Origin: Clostridia bacterium
GTDB lineage: Bacteria > Bacillota > Clostridia > Oscillospirales > Acutalibacteraceae
Reading direction: 5' to 3'
NCBI GenBank assembly: GCA_017531385.1
Contig: JAFXLD010000062.1
Span: 1-40,878 of the forward strand
DNA: 40,878 bases
The notes under the pieces were generated by a model. That model worked only from the letters and a program-made list of their open reading frames with translations. It was not told the origin of the DNA and ran no database searches. Of the stretch, positions 6,982-17,000 are shown one piece after another (within the stretch, counting starts at the first letter, position 1; every line of letters begins with the position of its first letter). Made by a program: the position numbers and the translations under genes.

Positions 6982-9402
6982 TCAGGATTTCTTTATTCTG
7001 AGAATGAACTTGATAACATTAAGAGCACTGCGCTGTGCTTCTGCTAATGTGACACCACCTGCAGATTTCATTGACGGAATCAGTGAACGAGCATCAGGAT
7101 CGCCTTTTTTGCCGAATTCACCGGGCATAAGAACATCAACCTGAGCACGTACACGGTAAGCGTCATTTTTAATGTTTGGAAATTCTCTTGAAGCTCCTGC
7201 TCTCATCCACCAGTCTGTGATTATAAGACCCTTGTAGCCCCATTCCTGTCTTAAAATCTGTGTAACAAGCTCATAGTTATAATGACTCCATACGCCGTTT
7301 ATCTTATTATAGCTTGTCATAATGGAATACGGATTTGCTTCTTTGACGGCAATCTCAAAACCTTTCAGATAAATCTCACGCAGAGCACGTTCGCTGAGTC
7401 TTGAATCGTTATAGTTACGGTTGGTTTCCTGATTGTTGCAGGCAAAATGCTTCGGACAGGCTGATCTGCCTGTTTTCTGTATACCACGGATTGCAGCCGC
7501 GGCAATTTTGCCCGAAAGGAACGGATCTTCCGAAAAATATTCAAAGTTTCTTCCGCACAAGGGATTTCTGTGAATATTCATACCCGGTGCCAGAAGCATA
7601 TGAACATCAAAATTCGCCATTTCTTCGCTTACAAGAGAATACAACTGCTCGATACCTTCGGTATTGAATGAGCTTGCAAGTGCAGTTCCGCAAGGAAGGA
7701 GACTTACCGTTCTGCGGATTCTGATACCCGACGGACCGTCTGTTGTTATCATTGCGGGAATACCTCTGCTGCGGAGTTTCTCGGTCACACCACCGAATGC
7801 ACCTGCATTCCCGTTGATACCGTAAGATGAGTTCATCTTGCCTTCGCCGTGTGTCAGGTCGTCGAGTTCTTCAGGTGAAAGCTGAGCAACAAATTCTTCC
7901 GCTGTATATTTACCGCTGATGACATCATCAAATGTTATATCTTTTTCTGTGCACTTCAGTTCTTCGGGAAGCTCTTCAAGAATCTGTTTTTTCAGATCTT
8001 TTGTTGCAGTGGGAACATCAGCAAAATTAATTACACCGTTCTTGTTAACCAGTCTTTTAAATGAATTTTCGGGTCTGACTGCCAATGTTTCACGCAGTTC
8101 TTTTGCCACTTCGGTTTCTGCTTTTTCAATTGTCAGAACACGGGTTGTTTCACGGACATCTGTTCCGACTTCAACACCGTAAACACCTGCTTCAAGCACA
8201 TGGCAGGACTTGTGACCCGTCATACCGCTGTCATCATAAGGTGCAAAGTCAGCAAGATTGATTTTCATGGTCAGAGTCTGATTTTCACTCGGTGCAAGAG
8301 TTTCTGTTTTTGCAAAAGCTGCAAGAATTTTTGCGGGATTGCCAAGTTTTCCGCAAGGGAGATTCAGATAGCACTGAACAACCTGTTTACCTGCATAAGC
8401 TCCTGTATTTGTCACCTGTGTCTGAATTGTGATTTCGTTTCCGATGTTTTCACACTCTGTTTTCAGTTCAAAATCGGTATAGCTTAAACCGAAACCGAAG
8501 GGATACAGAACTTTGTCTTTGCTGAATGTTTCAAAATAACGGTAACCCACATATATATCTTCCGAATATGTATTAAATTTTTTACCGCCGAAATGTTCAT
8601 TGCCGGGATATGCTTCATAGTTCACGGCAATTGTATCTGTAAGTTTTCCGCTGGGTGAGACTTTGCCTGTGAGCACATCTGCCAGAGCATAGCCGCTTTC
8701 CATACCGCCCTGCCATGCATAAACTATTGCGCTGATTCTATCACCGTAACGCACAGTCCAGCTCATGTCAATGATATTTCCGCAGTCAAGAATTACACAA
8801 ACTCTTGTAAAATGCCGTGTCACAAGATCAAGCATTTTAATTTCTCTGTCTGTCAGGTAGTAACTGCCCTTTTTCAGTAGATTTTCTCTGTCCTCACCTG
8901 CTGCTCTGCCGATAACAACAAGTGCAATATCAGAATTTTTTGCGACATCACTGACTGTTTTTTCGCTGAGAGGCATTTCGGGATAGCTCATTGGCCAATG
9001 TCCCCAGAAACCCTCATCGGGAACATTTTTCTTATTGTGGCACCATGCATCATAAACCGAAGCAAGATTTTCTTCAATTTTCACTTCATTAGCTCTTAAG
9101 CCATCCATAAGACTTGATTTATACGGAGGAATAACATCACCGCCGCTGCCGTATCCGACAGTAAAATAATCAACGGCAGTTCTGCCGAAAACAGCAACCG
9201 TATCTTCTGCACGTACAGGCAAAGTTTTGTTGTCATTTTTAAGAAGCACAATACCCTCTGCTGCCATCTGTCTTGCAACCGGGACAATTCCCGGAACTGT
9301 CAGTTCGCTTGTGATTTCCGACTGATTAAGCTCCTGTTCAAGCCCTGTTGCACCGAATGTTTTTATAAAAAAACGAACACATTTATTAATTATTCTGTTC
9401 AT
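6982..9402 (-). CDS. GH3 beta-glucosidase with permuted domain order
   Basis: An 806-aa family 3 glycoside hydrolase. Most GH3 enzymes begin with the TIM barrel. Here the alpha/beta sandwich and fibronectin-like parts come first (GIVLLKNDNKTLPV about residues 50-63, YPFGFGLSYTDFEL about 300, then QVVQCYLNLP), and the barrel comes last (MITTDGPSGIRI, PGMNIHRNPLCGRNFEYFSE, CPKHFACNNQE, GLIITDWW with the nucleophile Asp about 730). This BA order is known for beta-glucosidases of Ruminococcus albus and Butyrivibrio fibrisolvens. No signal peptide, so it probably cleaves imported oligosaccharides in the cytoplasm. GAGG precedes ATG 9402. It starts 22 nt after the PPTase gene and is probably co-transcribed with it. 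Confidence 0.93.
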   Translation of the reverse strand: MNRIINKCVRFFIKTFGATGLEQELNQSEITSELTVPGIVPVARQMAAEGIVLLKNDNKTLPVRAEDTVAVFGRTAVDYFTVGYGSGGDVIPPYKSSLMDGLRANEVKIEENLASVYDAWCHNKKNVPDEGFWGHWPMSYPEMPLSEKTVSDVAKNSDIALVVIGRAAGEDRENLLKKGSYYLTDREIKMLDLVTRHFTRVCVILDCGNIIDMSWTVRYGDRISAIVYAWQGGMESGYALADVLTGKVSPSGKLTDTIAVNYEAYPGNEHFGGKKFNTYSEDIYVGYRYFETFSKDKVLYPFGFGLSYTDFELKTECENIGNEITIQTQVTNTGAYAGKQVVQCYLNLPCGKLGNPAKILAAFAKTETLAPSENQTLTMKINLADFAPYDDSGMTGHKSCHVLEAGVYGVEVGTDVRETTRVLTIEKAETEVAKELRETLAVRPENSFKRLVNKNGVINFADVPTATKDLKKQILEELPEELKCTEKDITFDDVISGKYTAEEFVAQLSPEELDDLTHGEGKMNSSYGINGNAGAFGGVTEKLRSRGIPAMITTDGPSGIRIRRTVSLLPCGTALASSFNTEGIEQLYSLVSEEMANFDVHMLLAPGMNIHRNPLCGRNFEYFSEDPFLSGKIAAAAIRGIQKTGRSACPKHFACNNQETNRNYNDSRLSERALREIYLKGFEIAVKEANPYSIMTSYNKINGVWSHYNYELVTQILRQEWGYKGLIITDWWMRAGASREFPNIKNDAYRVRAQVDVLMPGEFGKKGDPDARSLIPSMKSAGGVTLAEAQRSALNVIKFILRIKKS

Positions 9403-9424
9403 GACAATACCTCTTTTTTTACAA

Positions 9425-10021
9425 TTAATCTTTATAAATCGTTATAACATAATCATCAATATACTCTTTTTGTATTTTTTCGGAATTTACGGAAAGTGTT
9501 TTCAGATTCTCTGTTATTCCTGCTCCGGTATATTTAAGATTCGCTTCTTTTGCAGTCCATAGCTCAAAAAAACGCTGGAGCATTCCCTCATCGGGCAACA
9601 CATAAAAATCATCATCGGACGGAGAAAAACCGAAAAGATAGTAAAGCTCCTCATCGGTATATATGCGTTTTGCAATTTTCAGGTCAATATGTCTTATCTG
9701 CTCAACATCAATTCCGACTGGTCTGTCATCAACAGCACAGACAACAAGATTCCCTGAATGACTGATATTGAACTGAGCATCTGCATTTTCAGCAAAAGGC
9801 TTTCCGTTTTCTGCAAGTGCGAAAACAACCTTTTCGGCAGACATACCACACCACTCAGCAATGGCTTTTTTTGCAAGCATTTCACCTGCAACGGACCGTT
9901 TTTTGTCATCTTCAAAACGAAAACGGACAACTTTCTGTCTTTTGTCTTCATTCATAAGAGAAAACCATTTTTCATATTCAATTTTACTAAAATCACGGAT
10001 ATCATATTTATACCATTTCAA
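9425..10021 (-). CDS. Sfp-type 4'-phosphopantetheinyl transferase
   Basis: A 198-aa Sfp/AcpT superfamily enzyme that transfers phosphopantetheine from CoA to the conserved Ser of carrier domains. Motifs in order: RSVAGEMLAKKAI (CoA/substrate helix), PFAENADAQFNISHSG (the FNxSHS block), VGIDVEQI (Mg-binding Asp) and FFELWTAKEANLKYTG (the WxxKEA block). All catalytic residues appear intact. Start: TTG 10021, 10 nt after GGAG; the ATG triplets nearby are out of frame. It lies next to the NRPS locus and is the natural activator of the two T domains and the free ACP there. It may also serve other carriers. Confidence 0.93.
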   Translation of the reverse strand: MKWYKYDIRDFSKIEYEKWFSLMNEDKRQKVVRFRFEDDKKRSVAGEMLAKKAIAEWCGMSAEKVVFALAENGKPFAENADAQFNISHSGNLVVCAVDDRPVGIDVEQIRHIDLKIAKRIYTDEELYYLFGFSPSDDDFYVLPDEGMLQRFFELWTAKEANLKYTGAGITENLKTLSVNSEKIQKEYIDDYVITIYKD

Positions 10022-10041
10022 TTTTCAACATCTCCGGATTA

Positions 10042-10069
10042 AGTATACCATATTTTTCTATAAAATCAA
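10042..10069 (-). promoter_or_regulatory. Promoter of PPTase-GH3 operon
   Basis: On the minus strand TTGATT (10064-10069), 16-nt spacer, TATACT (10042-10047), a few nt before the ribosome site CCGGAG. Confidence 0.65.
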
Positions 10070-10074
10070 CTGAC

Positions 10075-10103
10075 TTGCAAAAATGAAGAATATATGTTAA
10101 AAT
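10075..10103 (+). promoter_or_regulatory. Promoter of the Lgt-like gene
   Basis: TTGCAA (10075-10080), 17-nt spacer, TAAAAT (10098-10103), back to back with the PPTase promoter. AAAGGAGAT precedes ATG 10136. Confidence 0.65.
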
Positions 10104-10135
10104 AAAAAAAGACTACAAAAAAAAGGAGATTACAT

Positions 10136-10987
10136 ATGTATAGATATTTAGGCTCCACAGATATTTTTCTTTATGATTTTATAGGAACAAGTGCTTTTGT
10201 TTTTCTGCTGTTCTTTAATATCTTTCATTATAAAAAAAAGAGAAATATATTGAGTTATTGTTCAACATCCGCAATGAATGTTTTTTCAAAAAAACATCAG
10301 AAGCCGATAACAAAAGTATTTTCAAATGCTACTTTCTGGGCAATCATCGAAACAATCCTTATTTCGATTGTCCAATATGCCTTTGCCTTAAACTTAAACC
10401 AAGGCTTTGGTGATATGGTAAGAACCGGCTCAAACTATTACGGATTGCTCTTCTTCTCCCCTGTTTTAATGTTTGCTTTATGTCTTGCAATCTGGTTAGA
10501 TCCGCTGAAGCAAATCGATCTTATTACTCCCTCATTTCCGTTTGCATTGGTTTTTTCAAGAATTGCCTGTTTTTGTAACGGATGCTGCGGAGGAATCGAA
10601 TGGTCTTCGGGACTATACAATTATTACACAAACCGTGTGGAATTTCCTTTACAACTGCTTGAAGCCGGACTTGCATTGCTCATTTTTATTTTCCTTATGT
10701 TCTGGCGAAACAAAGCAAAACCGGGCACAATGTTTCCTACATATCTGATTATTTACAGTGCATCAAGATTTTTTATAGAATTTTTAAGTAACAAAGAAAA
10801 TGTTTTCGGAATATTCAAAAGATACCATGTCATATGTGCAGTCGGTGTTGTTGTAGGCATCATTGAACTGGTGATAGTTCTCAAATTTGGTAAAGATATC
10901 AGTGATTTATTCAGCGAATCACATTACTTCATACCTAATAAAACAAAAAAGAAGAACAAGAAAAAAAAGACAGAATCAAACGCATAA
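10136..10987 (+). CDS. Lgt-like membrane acyltransferase (prolipoprotein diacylglyceryl transferase family)
   Basis: A 283-aa protein with about seven hydrophobic segments and a very basic tail (KTKKKNKKKKTE). The core ALVFSRIACFCNGCCGGI, followed by FPLQLLEAGLAL and YLIIYSASRFFIEFL, matches the Lgt family pattern R-x-GCF-NGCCxG ... P-Q-E ... SRFxxEFxR. The usual HGG block is replaced by YYGLLFFSP, and the protein is divergent enough to be a paralogue, not the housekeeping Lgt. Lgt enzymes move diacylglyceryl from phosphatidylglycerol to a cysteine thiol of lipoproteins. Its place between the PPTase and the NRPS suggests, but does not prove, a role in tailoring or anchoring the lipopeptide. 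Ends at a bidirectional terminator facing the NRPS. Confidence 0.75.
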   Translation: MYRYLGSTDIFLYDFIGTSAFVFLLFFNIFHYKKKRNILSYCSTSAMNVFSKKHQKPITKVFSNATFWAIIETILISIVQYAFALNLNQGFGDMVRTGSNYYGLLFFSPVLMFALCLAIWLDPLKQIDLITPSFPFALVFSRIACFCNGCCGGIEWSSGLYNYYTNRVEFPLQLLEAGLALLIFIFLMFWRNKAKPGTMFPTYLIIYSASRFFIEFLSNKENVFGIFKRYHVICAVGVVVGIIELVIVLKFGKDISDLFSESHYFIPNKTKKKNKKKKTESNA

Positions 10988-10993
10988 AAACAG

Positions 10994-11030
10994 CAGAGAG
11001 CAAATCGTCATGATTTACTCTCTGTTTTTT
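10994..11030. terminator. Bidirectional terminator between Lgt-like gene and NRPS
   Basis: A 13-bp stem (cagagagcaaatc / gatttactctctg, one non-pair on plus, G-U on minus) with a 5-nt loop, T6 on the plus strand and T5 a few nt after the stem on the minus strand. Confidence 0.88.
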
Positions 11031-14000
11031 ATTTACTTATGACTGACAATATTATTTCTGCAAGCTCATTGCTGTTATCCGACTGGAAATAATGGGTCTT
11101 TGTATCTATAAAATGCACTCCGCAGACATTCTCTGCGTAAAGACTCCACAGTCTTCCGGCATCAGTAAAGTTCTCGGTAAACAAGTCGTCTTTACTTATT
11201 ACAACCGAAACAGGGCACGGAACTTTATTTCTTTCTTTATAGAAACACTCTGTCATAAAGTCGGTATCTTTTCGGAAATTCATAACCATATCCGAAATCT
11301 GTTCGTCTGAAAAGCTTCCGAAAGGTGCACCGGCTTTAATAAGCACATTTACAAGCATTTCATCTGATACGGTATTCCAGAAATTGTCTTTCTCAGGTTT
11401 TTCGGGTGGAATACTTGCACCTGCAACATAGTGTTCTACTATCCCATTCTGCATTTCTTCAAGAATGTTGATTACCTGCATTGCAGCCGCAGAACCTGCA
11501 CAGTGGGAATAAACATAAAGCTTACGCACTTTTGCAATTTCGTACAGTTCTTTTGCAACATTTTCACATTCTGCGTATGAACGCGGATAATCAAAAAAGT
11601 AAAGCGAATATTCTGCCGTTCTGTCTGACAATGATTTTGAAAGAGCCGCAAAAGCTTCTGCACCACCACCTGCATAGGGAATAAAAACAAGAGCTTTTTT
11701 GCTGTTCTCAATGTCTTTCAACATTCTGATATAACTGAATTCACTGATTTTTTCTTCATTCATAAGTCTTGCAAGTTTTGAAGGAGTGGGATTTGCGATA
11801 AAATCAGCAGCGGAAATATCCTTGAATTTGTCTTCCGACAACAATGCTATCATTGAAAGGCTTGTACCGCCAAGCTCGAAGAAATCGCTGTTTCTGCCTA
11901 TCATTCCAACACTCAGAATTCTGCCGAAAACTTCCGCGATATAGCTTTCTGTATCATTTTCAGGTGCTTCGTATTCATCAGTGTTGCTTTCAATTATTTC
12001 GATTGCGGAAAGTGCTTTTCTGTCAAGTTTACCGCTGGGATTAAGCGGCAGTTTGTCAAGCTGACAAAAAGCACCGGGAACCATATATGAAGGCAATTCC
12101 TTTTCGCATATATCTCTGATAGTTTTCTCATCGGTGTCTTTACCGCACCAGAATGCAGCAAGAATATCCCTGCCGTTATTTTTTCTCAGGATAACAGCAA
12201 CGGACTCAATACCGTCTATATTGCCTATAACGCTTTCGATTTCACCGATTTCTATACGCTGACCGTTAAGTTTTATCTGGTTATCCATTCTTCCGCAGAA
12301 AATAATTTCACCGTCTTCACGGATATAGGCATTATCACCTGTTCTGTAAATTCTTCCGTCACCAAAAGGATTGGTCAGAAACTTTTCAGCTGTGAGTTCG
12401 GGATTGTTAAGATATCCCTGTCCCACATTCACTCCGCCGATGCAAAGTTCACCAGTAACACCCTGCGGTACACAGTTCATATATTTATCCGTAATATAAA
12501 TCGCTGTGTTATAAATGGGTTTTCCGATGGGCACGGGGTCAACATCATCGGGAGTACAGTCATAATAAGTTACGTCAACAGCACATTCGGTCGGTCCGTA
12601 AAGATTATGAAGTCCTACTTTCTCAGAATCGAACATAGCATAGAATCTTGTCACAAGTGATGCAGAAAGTGCCTCTCCTGACAGGAATACATACTTAGCC
12701 GATGCGAATTTATAACATTCTTCAGGATGCTTTTCGAGATATGTGACAAACAATTCAAATACAGACGGCACAAAATGCAGATGTGTCACACCGTGCATAT
12801 AAACTTCATCAAGAATTTTTGCAGGCAGGAAGTGTTCATCGGGTTTTGACGCAACAAGACTTCCGCCGACCATACCCCACCAGAAAAGTTCCCAGACCGA
12901 AACGTCAAAGGTATACGGTGTTTTCTGAAGAATAACATCCTCAGCACCGAGAGGATAAGCTTCGTGCATCCACAGAATACGGTTGACAGCCGATCTGTGA
13001 CTGACTTTTGCACCTTTCGGTTTACCTGTTGAGCCTGATGTATAAATTACATAGGCTGTGTCATCAGCTTCTGCAGCACAAGGCAATATGTCCGTTTCAG
13101 GTGTATTATTGATAAAATCCGTCATATCAATACAGGCAACATCCCCTGCAAGATGCGTGAATTTATTTTGTGCAACAACCAATGCCGCATTGCTGTTTTT
13201 CAGCATATATTCAATTCTTTCCTGAGGGTAATCAGGAGCTATAGGCATATAAGCATTACCACCGCGGATTATACCGTAAATTCCCGCATACATTTCAACA
13301 CTGCGCTCTGCAATAACGGCAATGATTGATTTTTTACCCTTTGTAACATTTCGGATGCTGCTGTCAAGCGCTTCGGACAATGCTAACAATTCACCGAATG
13401 TTATTGATTTTCCGTTTGCAGTTACACATGTTTTTGATTTCATCCTGCTTGCAGTATCTTCAAACAGGGTGTATACGGTTGACTCTTCGGGAACGTCATA
13501 CATATGCGCCGTATCATTAAAGTCATACAAAACAGTCTGCTTTTCATCCTCTGACATAGCAGTTATGTCTTTTATGAGTGTATTCTCTTCAAGACACTGT
13601 TCAAGGATAAGCTTGAAGCTGTTAATGAATTTCTGTACAGTTTCTTCTTTGTACAGATCTGTGCAATATTCAACTGCTAATACCACATCGTTTTCTCTTG
13701 GCATGACATTGAAATTTATGTCACACTTTGATGTTGTTGTGGATATCGGGAGCAGTTCTGCTTTTTTGTCTCCGAAGTCGATATCCGTCATTTCATAGCT
13801 CTGATATGCCATCATAACATCATACAACGGGTTTCTTCCGTTTGTCTGGATATTTAATTTTTTAACAAGATTATTGAACGGATAATTCTGATTGTCGATT
13901 GCAGAGATTGAATTTTCTTTCACTTCCTGCATGAATTGTGAAATGGTTTTGCTACCTTCCGGTTTACTTCTGAGTGCAACCGTATTTACAAACATTCCCA

Positions 14001-17000
14001 CGGATTCAAGATATTTACTGCTTCTTCCACTTATGGGCATTCCTACAACAATATCCTCATTTCCCGAATATTTTGACAGAAGGATATTGTAGCATGTCAT
14101 GTAGAATACATACGGTGTTATATTCAGTTCTTTGCACTTGTCCGTTATCTTATCATGCAGTTTTTTATCGATACGGTCATAAAGAATTGTTCCTGTGAAT
14201 GACTGTGCCTGATTTCTCGGATAATCTGACGGCAATTCAAGCTCAGGTATTTCATCGCTGAATATATCGAGCCAATATTTTTCACTTTCTTCGATATCTG
14301 TTTCCTGTACTGCAAATTCGCCGTACTGTACAGGTGCTTTTTTTATATTTCTTCCCATATACAGTTCATTCAGTTCTCTGAAGAATATAGGCATGGTTTC
14401 ACCGTCAGCTATGATATGGTGTATATCTATCATAACCGTGTTTTTGTAATATCCTGCTCTCAGCAGTGGGGCTTTTGTCAGATCAAAGGCTTTGATAAAT
14501 TCTTGTGTGTTGTCATTTTCAAGTTTCTGAAGCTTAATTTCTGCTTTTTCTTCAATTATCTGTACTATCTGACCTGCTTTGTTCTCAAAGCGAGTTTTTA
14601 ACGCTTCATGTCTTTCAATGAGCTTGTTCAATGCAGTTTCAAGCTTTTCTGCATCGAGTTCTTCTACTCTGAACACATTCGGAATATTATAAAGCGGTGT
14701 TTCAGGGCTCATAAACTGTGCTGTATATACCCGCATCTGAGCCGGTGTTGCGGGAATGATATTGCCGTATTCGATATTAATATTTTCTGCTTCTTTTTCA
14801 TCAAGTTTTTCTGCAAGTTCTCTGATATCCTTGCATGAGAAGATAGTTTTAACGGGTACGGTGTATCCTTTTTCTTCGAGCTTTGCTGTCAGTTCGATTG
14901 CTTTAAGACTGTCACCGCCGATATCGAAGAAATTATCAAGTATGCTGATTTTTTCGGTGTCGAGAACACTCCGGATACACTCTGTCAGCAGTATTTCTTT
15001 TTCTGTTTCGGGTGCGATGTATTCTGTTTCTGTACTGATATTCTCAAGATCGATTCCGGGCAGTGCATTTCTGTTTATCTTACCGCTTGATGTGAGGGGT
15101 ATTTCGTCAAGGTGAGTAAAAACATGGGGAATCATATATTTCGGAAGCTTTTCGCTGATTTCTGCCTTGATTTCTTTTGCTGCTTTCTCTGTTCCTGTGT
15201 AGAATGCGCAGATAAGCTGTCGGTCTGTTTTGTCTTTTCTGACGACTACAACACTGTGAACGATGCCGTCAACTTCGGCAATTGCATTTTCGATTTCACC
15301 GAGCTCTATTCTCTGTCCTCGGATTTTTACCTGGAAGTCATTTCTTCCGATAAAGACAATATTTCCGTCTGCTTTTCTGTATGCAAGGTCGCCTGTTCTG
15401 TAAATTTTTCCGTCACCAAACGGGTTATCAATAAATTTTTCCTGAGTGAGTTCTTCTCTGTTCAGATAGCCGTTTGCTACACAGTCACCCGCAATGCAAA
15501 GCTCTCCTGTTACCCCTACGGGCACAAGTTTCATGTATTTATCCACTATGTGTATCTGTGTATTTGCCATAGGCTTTCCTATGGTTATGTCTTGGGAATC
15601 TTCAATTTTTGCGTATGTTACCCATACGGTAGCTTCTGTGGGACCGTAGATGTTGTAGATTTCTGCATCTGTGACATTTTTAAGCTCAGTTACAAGTGAT
15701 GTGTCGAGTGCTTCACCACCGAGGATGATTGCTTTAAATTTTTTCAGATAATCAAGCTGTGTCTTGTCCGTCATCAGGGACTTCATCTTTGTGGGAGTTG
15801 TCTGGATGATATCGGCAGGAGAAGAAGAAAGCAAATCAATCAGCTTGCTTTGGATTCTTGCCTGTTCTTCATTTGCAAGAACAATTTCCATACCGTTTGC
15901 AAGAGGCAGAAGTGTTTCTGTTACAAATATATCAAATCCTGCTGTTGTGACTGACAATATACTTGTGCAATTCTTTGTTATGCCGAAGTGAACATTTTTC
16001 TCATTTCTACTTACATAATTCACCACATTTCTGTGGGTGAGAAGAGTGCCTTTCGGCTTGCCTGTTGAGCCTGATGTGTAGATACAATAGCATATATCTG
16101 AATTATCAATTGCAATTTTCGGGTTTTCTGTGTTTTCGTTTTTCAGAAGTTCAGATACATTTTCATCAGTGATGCAATATTTTGCACCGCTGTCTGTGAG
16201 CATATATCCTATTCTGTCTTCGGGGTAATCGGGGTCTATGGGAAGATATGCCGCACCTGTTTTGAAAATACCCAGCATCGATGCAACAAGAGCCACTTTT
16301 CTTGACAGTCTGAATGCAACAATGTCATCTTTACCTATACCTTTTTCGATAAGACTGTGAGCGATTCTGTTTGATTCTTCGTTCAGCTCTTTGTATGTGA
16401 GCTTCTTATAGCAACCTGTGATTGCTGTTTTTTCAGGCACTTTTTCTGACTGTTCTTCAAACAATTCGTGTACACACTTTTTGCTTTCATATTCTATGGC
16501 AGTATCGTTGAAAGAACAAAGCAGTTGTTTATGTTCATCAGATAACATTTCAAGGTCATAAATAATTTTTTCAGGGTTTCCTGCGGCATCTTCTGCAATA
16601 GCGAATATTGAATCCAGCATAATGCGGATGTCTTTTTCGTTGAAATATGCTGTTCTGTAACGGATTTTCAGATTGTGATTGATTCCATCAAATGTCTGCA
16701 GGTGCATTTCGATGGGAACGGAAAGATTGTTGCCGTAAGGGATTCTCATTTCATATTCTTCATTGTGAGAAAATTCCTGATAATCGGAAACAACATCAAA
16801 AAGCTGATTTACTGAAATTTTATTTTCAGTAAGAAGTGCCTTTATATCCTGCTGTGTAAAACTCTGATGTCTGAAAAGATTCATTTTTGAATCTTCTATT
16901 CTTTTCGCATTTTCTATGAATGAAGCTTCCGTTATATTTATAACAAGCGGTACAAGATGCATATACAGACCGATTGTGTTCAGTTCGTCGGCAGTTGTAC

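Noticed and set aside
10136-10987. Housekeeping lgt
   Set aside because: The HGG region is changed and the context is a biosynthetic locus, so a paralogue is more likely; without the rest of the genome this is not certain.
11029-11760. Terminal reductase domain on the NRPS
   Set aside because: No NAD(P)-binding GxxGxxG Rossmann motif. The C-terminal 225 residues read as an alpha/beta-hydrolase thioesterase.
15112-15699. Plus-strand frame of 195 codons inside the NRPS gene
   Set aside because: It lies opposite the A1 domain core, has no ribosome site and a Cys/Phe/Val-rich composition typical of an antisense shadow.
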